A stretch of DNA of 64,000 nucleotides, taken from positions 3-64,002 of the forward strand of contig FREY01000011.1 in NCBI GenBank assembly GCA_900143635.1, read 5' to 3'. Origin of the DNA: Rhodobacteraceae bacterium Alg231-04. Lineage in GTDB: Bacteria; Pseudomonadota; Alphaproteobacteria; Rhodobacterales; Rhodobacteraceae. Shown here one piece after another: positions 16,779 through 24,938 of the stretch; within the stretch, counting starts at the first letter, position 1; each line of letters begins with the position of its first letter. The translations under genes were made by a program, and so were the position numbers. Below the pieces are notes generated by a model. The model made no database searches. It was not told the DNA's origin and was given only the letters and a program-made list of their open reading frames with translations.

Positions 16779-18084
16779 AACAGCTGAGCTTAAGAAACGC
16801 CTCGAAGCGCTTGAAGGAAAATCACAAAACCGAAAGGCCCGGCCGTCTGGTATCACGATTGCCTTGGGCATTGTGGCAATCGCGACCCTTGGGGGTCTCC
16901 TGTTGTTGTTCTCTGGCGGCTCTGAACCCGAAAGCCTGGAAACCGCGTCCCCGGATGAGTTCCAAGCAGCCGGACCGGGCTTTGGTGCGCTCGAGCCCAC
17001 GCCTGCACCGATTGACACAACCCCGCCGCCGGAGCCGGAACCAGATAGCGAAACGGAAGAGCTACGCGCGCAAATGGACGCTATGCGCACCGAGCTCGAA
17101 GCCCTGCGCAACGCACCCGAACCTGAAGTCCCAGCCGTCAACACTGAAGCATTGGAGACCTTGGGTGCAGAGATCGATGCCCTGCGCAGTGAGGCCGCTG
17201 CTACGCAAGCCGCCTTGCACGAAGAGCTGGAAGAACGCGCACGTCAGATACAGCGACTGCAGAACGATCTGGAGCTTGCGCGCCTGGAAACCCCGCGCAC
17301 GCCCGCACCAACCGGCCCCACGGCCGAGGAGCTGCGTATGCAAGAGCTCGAGCGGCGGCGGCAAGCCGAGCTTGAGGAACTGCAAGCGCGTATTGCCAGC
17401 CCAATTATCGCTTTTGGCGGCACTGGAAGCGGCAACAATGATACCGCCGCCGAGCAGCGTCGACTTGATGGCGATACAGACTTTGTTCGCAACGGCGCTG
17501 AACCCGCTGAGGTGACGCAGGCCCAGCTGATCGTGAACCCGTCAAACACGGTTGCTCAGGGCACGATGATCCAGGCTGTTCTGGAGACCGCAATCGACAG
17601 CTCGCTCGCCGGTCAGGTCCGCGCGATGGTGTCTGAAGATGTCCACGCCTATGACGGCTCGCGGATCCTGATCCCGCGCGGCGCGCGTCTGATAGGGCGG
17701 TATCAATCCGGCCTCGACATTGCGCAACGACGCGTGACCATCGCCTGGGACCGGATCATTCTGCCCAGCAATCAGACCGTTGAAATCAGCGCTTTTGGTG
17801 GAGACGAACTGGGACGCTCCGGCACGACCGGTTTTGTCGACAGCCGCTTTGGCACGCGGTTCGGGTCAGCCGCCCTGATATCACTGATCGGAGCCTTGCC
17901 TGCCGTCGTCGCCCAAAACACAGAAGATGAGATCGCCTCGGATGTGCTCGAGGGCATTGGCGAAGACCTTCAGGACAGCGCGCAAAGCGTGATTGGCGAG
18001 TATCTCTCCGTCTCGCCGGTGATCTATGTCGATCAAGGTGCCCGCGTCACCGTGATGGTCGACCGTGATTTGGAGATTTTCTGA
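16771..18084 (+). CDS. virB10: VirB10 core-complex protein
   Basis: 437 residues spanning the envelope. An N-terminal membrane helix (about 25-47) is followed by a Pro/Glu-rich stretch (about 50-90) and a coiled coil (about 85-210), then the conserved TrbI/VirB10 beta-barrel domain with GTMIQAVLETAIDSSLAGQV, YDGSRILIPRGARLIGRY and STVxISAFGGD-like strands. The coiled coil is long for the family. It overlaps virB9 and is 2 bp from virB11. Confidence 0.93.
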   Translation: MSETAELKKRLEALEGKSQNRKARPSGITIALGIVAIATLGGLLLLFSGGSEPESLETASPDEFQAAGPGFGALEPTPAPIDTTPPPEPEPDSETEELRAQMDAMRTELEALRNAPEPEVPAVNTEALETLGAEIDALRSEAAATQAALHEELEERARQIQRLQNDLELARLETPRTPAPTGPTAEELRMQELERRRQAELEELQARIASPIIAFGGTGSGNNDTAAEQRRLDGDTDFVRNGAEPAEVTQAQLIVNPSNTVAQGTMIQAVLETAIDSSLAGQVRAMVSEDVHAYDGSRILIPRGARLIGRYQSGLDIAQRRVTIAWDRIILPSNQTVEISAFGGDELGRSGTTGFVDSRFGTRFGSAALISLIGALPAVVAQNTEDEIASDVLEGIGEDLQDSAQSVIGEYLSVSPVIYVDQGARVTVMVDRDLEIF

Positions 18085-18086
18085 TC

Positions 18087-19082
18087 ATGGCGGCCAGCTA
18101 TCTGCAAAGCTCGATGGACAAAATCCCCGAGGCACGTGACCCAAGGCTGATCGAGCTTTGCATCAATCCTGATGGCACGCTGTGGGCGGAGTTTCAGGGG
18201 GATCACTTCATGCGGCCCGTCAATCGGCGACTCACGCAGAACGAGATCAAGGATCTTGGCAATCAGGTTGCGTCCGCCGCGAACACCACGCTCAGCCGAA
18301 CGAAGCCTATCGTATCGGTCAGCATCACCTATCGCGACCGCCCTATCCGGGCGCAAGTCATCCAGCCCCCAGCCGTTGATGGCGGCTATGCGGTTTCTTT
18401 GCGGTTCTTCGCGGATTTGCCGTTGGAGCAGATCAAGCTGTCCTACCTCTTCGGCAAAGAGCGCAGCAATGAAGGTCCGCGGCGCAAGCGTAACGCCGAG
18501 CTGCGCGATGTCGTGGCCACGGGTGACATCGATGCCGCAATCAAGTTTTGCGTCACGCACAAGCTCAACATGATCGTGTCTGGCGGCACCTCGACGGGCA
18601 AGACCGTTACGGCCCGCAAGATCCTCTCCTTCGTGCCCACTGACGAGCGTATCATCACGATCGAAGAGGCCGCGGAACTGCGTCCGAGACAACCCAATCT
18701 CGTTACGCTGATGTCTGACCGCGACGAAGCCACGCGCAGCGCTGATGTCCTGCTGACCTCTACCCTGCGCATGCGGCCGGACCGGATTGTCTTAGGCGAA
18801 GTACGCGGCAAGGAGGCCATGACCTTCCTTGAGGCTATAAACACCGGCCATGGTGGCTCACTCACTACGCTCCATGCTGAAACCCCTCAGCTGGCGGTTC
18901 AGCGTCTCGCCATCGCCGCCCTGAAAACCGACGTGCCCATGACCTACCAGGACATGAACGATTACATCACACGCTCGATCGATGTGATCATCCAGGCTGG
19001 TCGCCATGAAGGCGCGCGCGGCATCACCGAATTCTACCTGCCGATTGATCCGGCCCATTCAAAGGAAACAGCCCATGTTTGA
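18087..19082 (+). CDS. virB11: VirB11 ATPase
   Basis: 331-residue hexameric traffic ATPase acting at the cytoplasmic face of the channel. Walker A GGTSTGKT is near 166. The Asp box is IITIEEAAELR, Walker B is RIVLGEVRGKEAMTFL and the His box is GHGGSLTTLHAE. Length is typical. The stop lies inside the start of the DUF4177 gene. Confidence 0.95.
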   Translation: MAASYLQSSMDKIPEARDPRLIELCINPDGTLWAEFQGDHFMRPVNRRLTQNEIKDLGNQVASAANTTLSRTKPIVSVSITYRDRPIRAQVIQPPAVDGGYAVSLRFFADLPLEQIKLSYLFGKERSNEGPRRKRNAELRDVVATGDIDAAIKFCVTHKLNMIVSGGTSTGKTVTARKILSFVPTDERIITIEEAAELRPRQPNLVTLMSDRDEATRSADVLLTSTLRMRPDRIVLGEVRGKEAMTFLEAINTGHGGSLTTLHAETPQLAVQRLAIAALKTDVPMTYQDMNDYITRSIDVIIQAGRHEGARGITEFYLPIDPAHSKETAHV

Positions 19083-19251
19083 ATACAAGATTGAACAGAT
19101 CAACACCGCCAAGATCAAGCCTCCGAAGATCGAAGCGCAGCTGACAGCTCTTGGCCAAGACGGCTGGGAGCTGGTCTCAGTCGTGCCGGATTTTGACGGC
19201 GAGCATATCCTGAAGGCCTTCTTGAAGCGTCGCACTGGTGACAGCGCCTAA
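19075..19251 (+). CDS. DUF4177-like small protein
   Basis: A 58-residue protein starting MFEYKIEQINTAKIKPPKIE. It has a GQDGWELVSVVPD core that matches the DUF4177 pattern of a small ferredoxin-like fold. It overlaps virB11 by 8 bases and lies 20 bp before virB6, preceding a GAGGAGG ribosome-binding site. The role in the transfer operon is unknown. Confidence 0.75.
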   Translation: MFEYKIEQINTAKIKPPKIEAQLTALGQDGWELVSVVPDFDGEHILKAFLKRRTGDSA

Positions 19252-19271
19252 ATCCAACCGAGGAGGAACTG

Positions 19272-20270
19272 ATGGGCGTTGTCACCTGGATGGTTGAGAC
19301 AACCGACACCTTTCTGGACGACGCGGCCCAAACCACTTTTGGCAACGTCGCCGGTCAGCTTGGCGGCGTCATTGCCGTTGCCTCGACGCTCGCCGTGATC
19401 GGCGTCTTCCTCAACATGGTGTTTCAATACAAATCCATGGATGGGCGGACCGCCTTTTGGTTCGCCCTCAAGCTCATGCTCATCTCTCTATTTGCGATGA
19501 ACTGGGTCCAATTCAACGCGGTGGCCAGCGCACTCATCAATGGGCTCGACCAACTCGCGGGTGGCATGGTGGCTGGGCTTGGCGGCGGCGGCGCAGGTGC
19601 ATCCTACTTTGCCGAAGCCTTTGACGATCTCATCGAGGAATTTGGTGATTATCTGAACGCGGCCGGTGACAACATGCATTGGATGGCCGGAGCCCTGATC
19701 GGCGCGATCGGCGCTTTCCTCCTCGGCGTCATCGGCGCGCTTTGCGGCCTTGTCCTGATCTTCGCGAAAATCATGCTGGCCTTCATGATCGGCATCGCCC
19801 CCATCATGATCGCGCTTTCGCTTTTTGATGTCAGCAAGGACTATTTCCATCGCTGGCTGTCCAGCACGGTATCCTATGCGCTCTACCCTCTCGTGATCGC
19901 AGGCGTGTTTTCCACCATCGTCGGCATGTCGCGCTCGCTGATGACCGAACTTGGAGATCCCTCCGGCGCAAGCAACATCGGCGCGCTGGTGCCGTTTTTC
20001 ATGATGATGTTCCTCGCAGGCGGCATGATCATCGCCACCCCGCTGATCGTCCGCTCAATCTCTGGCAATTTCATGATGGCCGGACCGCCAAGCATTCCGG
20101 GGCCTGGCGGCTTCGCCAAGGGATTGGTCGGCACCAAGGGGTCCCGGGCGCGAGCACGTTTTGGGACAAGGTCGAATGCTGAGATCGCTGGGGCTGGAAT
20201 ACGTCAGGCAGGTGGCGCGACCGTTTCGATGGTTCAGAGAGTTTCTGAACGGGCGAAGCGGTTGGAATAA
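19272..20270 (+). CDS. virB6: VirB6 polytopic channel protein
   Basis: 332 residues with about six membrane helices (for example GVIAVASTLAVIGVFLNMVF, FWFALKLMLISLFAM, LIGAIGAFLLGVIGALCG, KIMLAFMIGIAPIMIALSLF) and the TrbL/VirB6 layout. GGAGGAA seven bases upstream supports the ATG. It is the last gene of the virB operon and faces the convergent cargo operon 88 bp away. Confidence 0.92.
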   Translation: MGVVTWMVETTDTFLDDAAQTTFGNVAGQLGGVIAVASTLAVIGVFLNMVFQYKSMDGRTAFWFALKLMLISLFAMNWVQFNAVASALINGLDQLAGGMVAGLGGGGAGASYFAEAFDDLIEEFGDYLNAAGDNMHWMAGALIGAIGAFLLGVIGALCGLVLIFAKIMLAFMIGIAPIMIALSLFDVSKDYFHRWLSSTVSYALYPLVIAGVFSTIVGMSRSLMTELGDPSGASNIGALVPFFMMMFLAGGMIIATPLIVRSISGNFMMAGPPSIPGPGGFAKGLVGTKGSRARARFGTRSNAEIAGAGIRQAGGATVSMVQRVSERAKRLE

Positions 20271-20358
20271 TGGTCATGGGGCAAGTTGGCCTTAGAACGC
20301 TACAGCCAGATTCCAGGGTTTTGCGCGGCAGTCTCGTCATTAGTTCAGACTAAAGCTC

Positions 20359-23300
20359 TCAGTCTGGCATATTTACGATCGCCACCTTATCGATACAGTC
20401 TCTTGCCAACTCGACCAGATGCGCGTGGTGTGTGAAGAGGATTGCTTGTCCGTTCGCGCCGATCTCGGCACAGAGTTGCAAGGCCGCTCGTGCCCGCACA
20501 TCGTCAAATGTCTCCATGATATCGTCTAGGACCATCGGCAGTGGGCCAGGGTCACGCGCAAAGCTGCGATATCCAGCAAGACGCAACGCAAAGTACAGCT
20601 GACCCATTGTGCCCGTCGACATCTGCTCCACAGGAACCGTGTTTCCATCTGGCTGAATACCGACGAGCTTCTCGCCTTCGGACTGTGTCCAGACATCAAC
20701 ACCGGTCCAGGCCGGGGAGGTCATGGTGACGAAAGCCTCTTCGACGTCGCGCAGCATGCTGCCGCGCCGCTCTGCCGCAAGGCGACGCAGCGCCCCTCGT
20801 GCCGCCAGCACTCCGAGTCTAGCCACAGCCGCCTGACGCGCGCCGCTCCGTAGCTCTTCCAGCAGTGTCGCTTGTTCGGTCGCGAGGTCGCTGCGGTCAG
20901 CGGCTTGAAAAGCTTCGCGATATAACCGGTCAGCTTCTCGCTGAGCATCGCGGGCGGCGTCCCGGGTGAGCTGTGCGTCTTGCTGCGCCTGTTCCAGCTC
21001 TGTCGAGCGCGTTGCGTCAGGCATCCGATCTAGTTCCTCGGCGAAAAGATCGGCATCGACTCCTTCACGGGCTTTTTGGCGATCACGTGCCGCAATTGCC
21101 TTTTCCGCTCGCAGACGATCACGTTCAACCAACTTTGCAACACGATCGCGAGGTATCAAGTCCTGACCACCTTGCCCTTCGAAACAAGATTCTAGGTGGG
21201 CGTTCGCATCCTGGAGCTCCGTCTCTGCGCGACGTTTGAAACGGTAAAGTTCATCCCGTCGCAGAACCGCCTCTTCCCGTTTTTCGTCTGCCCGCACGGC
21301 CAAAGCTTGACGCGAGCGAGCGCGGTCGATGATCTGGACAGGATCTGCACCGTTTTCAGGATCCCCCAAAATTCGGATCAAGCGCTCTGCGCTATCTGCT
21401 AGCGCAGCGATCGCTTGCTCCAAGGCCCCAATCCGCATTGAGAGCTTTCTATGCTCTCCATAAAGCTGCTGCAGGCTCCGAAGGTGCGGCAAAGCGGCTC
21501 GAATACCATCAAGCGAACAATCCGGCAACGGTAACGCAGAAGTTAATTGTTCAAGCTTTTTCAAAGCGAAGTCGAGATCGTCGCGCGCTTGCTTAGCCTT
21601 TTTTTCCAACTCAGCAATGGTCTTCTCACCATCCTGCCATTTGGCCCAAGCCTCGCGATCGCTTTTTTCCAACGTGAGCGCTCTCTGAATTTGAGTGGGC
21701 AGATCACCTTGCGCGGGATCATACCCAAGGGTACGCGCCGCTCCAGTCAACGCATCGCAAGCCTCAGCTTGTTGCACAAGACGGTCTTTCAATGCTCTTT
21801 CAGCATTGGAAACATCGGCCGCGGCTTCGGCAGCCGTCGTCAGAGCTTGTTGGCGAGCGTTGAAGGCCGAAACGGGCGTGCCTGCTTCAAACCCCAGTGC
21901 CAGCGCCAATCTTGAACAGCTTTCTGACAAGCGGTCATGTCTCACTTTCAAGTCGTCGTGACGGATCTTTGCAGTTTCATGCCGGGCTTCAGCGCTCCGC
22001 ACCTGTCCCTGTGCGGCCAGCAGCCGCTGCCGAGCCTCAGCACCCGTAAGGTAATGTGCTCGGGCGCTGTCATCAGCGTACATCGCCGCCTCGAACTGGT
22101 CAGCCGTCTCACCCGTCAGATCACCCCGATGCTGCTGCCATTCGATATCACGCTGCCGCCGCGTCTCTTCTGTCTTGACGATGTCAACGGCGTCAGGTGC
22201 AGCCTCCTGCGTAGATAGATCTGCCCGGGCCTCCACCAACTCGGCTACGCGGGCCTCGAGGCCTTTCCGAGCCGACGCAAGATCGGCAGTTAGGGTCGCC
22301 CAATCCTGACTGACTTCGTCGAGCGTTTCTCGCGCAGGTAGGCCTGATGCAACAAGATCCATCCATGACTGCGGCAGACCAGCTGCGACCTTAGTCAGGC
22401 GCGCCAAAGCTTGGCCATGGGCAACTTCGAAAGCGGACATATCCGCCACGGCTTTCCATTTTTCAAAAGCGAGTCTCAGAGCCGTCAAATCTTGCGGCTC
22501 ACGGGGCGCTTTGCCATGTTGGGCGAGAGCGACTTCAGCGGCCTCCTTTGCAGCACCGGCTGAAAGATTGGCCGTCAAGCACTCCTGTACTGCCGTGGCG
22601 AGGTCCTCCAAATCATTTGCCTCTAATGCGATTGTGGATGGCGGCGCATCCGGCACCTCGAGGAGAACCAAAATTTTGTCTATCTGCTGTCCGAGGTTGT
22701 CCAAGTCTTCGCGGCGACGGTCGAGGTCAGCCTTCGCGGTGCTCGCGCGCCCCAAAAGCGGTGCACCATCAAAAGTTAGTTGATCAAGCCGTTCCAACTC
22801 TGCCTTCAAAGGCTGGGCCAAGTTGTCGATTGGGTGGTCTTCGATGATCTGATCTAGTTTGACGATTTCTTCTTCCGCTTCAGTGACTCGGATCGACTGA
22901 GCCGCGATTTTCTCGACCAGGGCAGCGACACGCTCTGCCGCATCGGGGGCAAGGTCGGGACCGCCGGGAAAATCGGCCAAGGCTTCAGTTAGTTGCCCCA
23001 TCTTCTCGGTCCGATCATACCATAACTCCGCAGCCTTCGACGCTGCTTGTCGTTGATAAACTTGTCGAAGCTCAGCATCGGCAGTTTCGAAATCGGCTAC
23101 TGTCCGGTCACGATCTTGGCGAAGTTTGCACTCTCGCTCAGTCGTCAAGTGATCAGCACGCAATTCGCGACCAATCTCTTTGAGACGATCACTGCCGGTC
23201 TTCAATACCGTACCCCGACCACGTTTCTTGTAGAATTTGTCTGCTCGCTCAGCCAAGGAATCTAGAGTTTGAGCCATCCCTGTCAGGCCGGAGAGACCTG

Positions 23301-23760
23301 CATGCAGGAGTTGGCCAAGGTCACCCTGCGCTCCAGCTATCCGCTCGCCGCCCTCTCGCAGACCTTTCTCATTGAGTGAAAACCGTTCCTCATAGGTGTC
23401 TCGAGTCAGGCCGTGCAGAGCTCCAGACAAAATCGCCTCGTTTATAGGGCGTTCGTTCGAGTCCAGCAGCGATTGGGTTCTCTTGCTGTTGCGACGCAAT
23501 ACGGTGGTTCCACGTTCAGGCAGATCAAGTTCAGCACCCACCACAAGATCACTTCGATCGAACCGGAAAGCGTAGGGATGTGCCCCGCCTTTGAAACCGA
23601 AGAGCAATTCCAGAAAACCATTGAAAGCGGTAGACTTGCCTGCCTCGTTCTGTCCGAAAACCACCGTTACATCAGGTTTCCCATCGGCCGGTTTTGGAAA
23701 ACAAATTTCGGCATCTTTAAAGCGCCCATAACGGATAAGATCCAACCGGTTCAATCTCAT
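20359..23760 (-). CDS. SbcC/YhaN-like coiled-coil ATPase
   Basis: 1133 residues of the SMC-Rad50 superfamily. It starts MRLNRLDLIRYGRFKDAEIC; Walker A FGQNEAGKST is near 37, and very long coiled coils lie at about 180-1000. The ABC signature region MSTGTMGQLYFALRL is at 1047, Walker B LPMVLDDIMETFDD near 1075 and the H-loop ILFTHH near 1110. There is no CxxC zinc hook, which fits YhaN rather than SbcC/Rad50. It should pair with the metallophosphoesterase encoded just upstream, whose stop overlaps its ATG by four bases (23757-23760), to form an SbcCD-like DNA-processing complex. It is last of a three-gene operon headed by an RloC-like ATPase. Confidence 0.85.
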   Translation of the reverse strand: MRLNRLDLIRYGRFKDAEICFPKPADGKPDVTVVFGQNEAGKSTAFNGFLELLFGFKGGAHPYAFRFDRSDLVVGAELDLPERGTTVLRRNSKRTQSLLDSNERPINEAILSGALHGLTRDTYEERFSLNEKGLREGGERIAGAQGDLGQLLHAGLSGLTGMAQTLDSLAERADKFYKKRGRGTVLKTGSDRLKEIGRELRADHLTTERECKLRQDRDRTVADFETADAELRQVYQRQAASKAAELWYDRTEKMGQLTEALADFPGGPDLAPDAAERVAALVEKIAAQSIRVTEAEEEIVKLDQIIEDHPIDNLAQPLKAELERLDQLTFDGAPLLGRASTAKADLDRRREDLDNLGQQIDKILVLLEVPDAPPSTIALEANDLEDLATAVQECLTANLSAGAAKEAAEVALAQHGKAPREPQDLTALRLAFEKWKAVADMSAFEVAHGQALARLTKVAAGLPQSWMDLVASGLPARETLDEVSQDWATLTADLASARKGLEARVAELVEARADLSTQEAAPDAVDIVKTEETRRQRDIEWQQHRGDLTGETADQFEAAMYADDSARAHYLTGAEARQRLLAAQGQVRSAEARHETAKIRHDDLKVRHDRLSESCSRLALALGFEAGTPVSAFNARQQALTTAAEAAADVSNAERALKDRLVQQAEACDALTGAARTLGYDPAQGDLPTQIQRALTLEKSDREAWAKWQDGEKTIAELEKKAKQARDDLDFALKKLEQLTSALPLPDCSLDGIRAALPHLRSLQQLYGEHRKLSMRIGALEQAIAALADSAERLIRILGDPENGADPVQIIDRARSRQALAVRADEKREEAVLRRDELYRFKRRAETELQDANAHLESCFEGQGGQDLIPRDRVAKLVERDRLRAEKAIAARDRQKAREGVDADLFAEELDRMPDATRSTELEQAQQDAQLTRDAARDAQREADRLYREAFQAADRSDLATEQATLLEELRSGARQAAVARLGVLAARGALRRLAAERRGSMLRDVEEAFVTMTSPAWTGVDVWTQSEGEKLVGIQPDGNTVPVEQMSTGTMGQLYFALRLAGYRSFARDPGPLPMVLDDIMETFDDVRARAALQLCAEIGANGQAILFTHHAHLVELARDCIDKVAIVNMPD

Positions 23761-24938
23761 TGGGAGGTACCCGCATGCAGAGTTAGAGAGACTTCTGCAA
23801 TCGCGTCTTCGAGAAGCGCATCCAATCTCTCCTCAGCAACCTCGTCTGTGATTTCTGACGGCATAGCTAGACGCAGTTCTTCGAGCTGTTGGAGAGCGGC
23901 CTGTCGAAAACCATCTTCGGAGAATTCAACCTGCATCAAGCGAACCAAATCGTCTGTCTCGGGACTGACTTGGCTGACCGACGGTGCCGATTTAACCTTA
24001 TCGAGGAATACGCCATTAATACTGTCCAGGACTTCTGACGCCAGCTCTGTAACAAGCTCCGTACCATATCGATCCGAGGTAGTGTTAAGGCGTACCGCTA
24101 CATCGCGCCCTGGCACTTGCGTGGTCATTAATCCGTCGCGCAATCTTCTAAGTACCTCTTGTTGGTCAGAACAGGCGCTTAGGTCTAGAGAGCATTCAGA
24201 AAAGCCAAGTCGCCCAACCGCTTGGCGTTCAAATTCCGGGACCCCATCCCCCATCGAAACCAAGGTCACAGTTCCCCCGTGACGCTCGCCAAAATGACGC
24301 GGTTGCGGGATACCTGGCATAACCGCCAGAACCGATCCATCAACTCGCTCAAACGGTGCGTGAATGTGCCCCAGACACCAAAGATCGAAACCGTGCCCCA
24401 TCAGGTCCTGTTCAGCGCAAGGCGCATAGGGATCATGACCTGGGGCACCATCTAGCGAGGTGTGCATAAGACCAATATTTCGTTTTCCCGGAACTGGGAC
24501 TGGGTAGTCCGGTAGGAAGCTCTTTGCCACATGCGCCGTATCGAAAGACAGGCCATGGAACGCAGCATCACCGATTTCGACGGTAGGAGCGTCTTTGTGC
24601 AAAAGATGGATATTTGGCCCCAAGTCTCCATGAGCATTGTGATCCAAAAGCGCGTCGTGGTTGCCCCGGATCAGTACCGTGGGCACCCCAGCTTCTGCGG
24701 CACGCGCCAGCTGAGTTATCAGGAAAGCACGAGACTTAAGATCCGGGTAACCATTGTCAAAAATGTCACCCGCTAGCACAAACGCATCGACCTGTTCCGA
24801 TATCGCCAGATCAACGATCTCGACAAAGGCATCACGGCTGGCCTGCTTCAAGCGATCTCCCAGGTCGGGGTTGCGTAGTGCCACAGACCTTATTGGTGAT
24901 CCTAGGTGAGTGTCCGCTGACACTAAAAGGCGCATCAT
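23757..24938 (-). CDS. SbcD/YhaO-like metallophosphoesterase (DNA exonuclease subunit)
   Basis: 393 residues of the Mre11/SbcD/YhaO calcineurin-like nuclease family. All phosphoesterase motifs are visible: SADTHLG (D9, H11), AGDIFDNGY, RGNHDALLDH, LMHTS and CLGHIHAPF. The C-terminal 130 residues are a helical capping/ATPase-contact region. It overlaps both neighbours by ATGA, so its product should be made stoichiometrically with the YhaN-like ATPase and the RloC-like protein. The residues look active. DNA is the expected substrate from family knowledge. Confidence 0.88.
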   Translation of the reverse strand: MMRLLVSADTHLGSPIRSVALRNPDLGDRLKQASRDAFVEIVDLAISEQVDAFVLAGDIFDNGYPDLKSRAFLITQLARAAEAGVPTVLIRGNHDALLDHNAHGDLGPNIHLLHKDAPTVEIGDAAFHGLSFDTAHVAKSFLPDYPVPVPGKRNIGLMHTSLDGAPGHDPYAPCAEQDLMGHGFDLWCLGHIHAPFERVDGSVLAVMPGIPQPRHFGERHGGTVTLVSMGDGVPEFERQAVGRLGFSECSLDLSACSDQQEVLRRLRDGLMTTQVPGRDVAVRLNTTSDRYGTELVTELASEVLDSINGVFLDKVKSAPSVSQVSPETDDLVRLMQVEFSEDGFRQAALQQLEELRLAMPSEITDEVAEERLDALLEDAIAEVSLTLHAGTSQ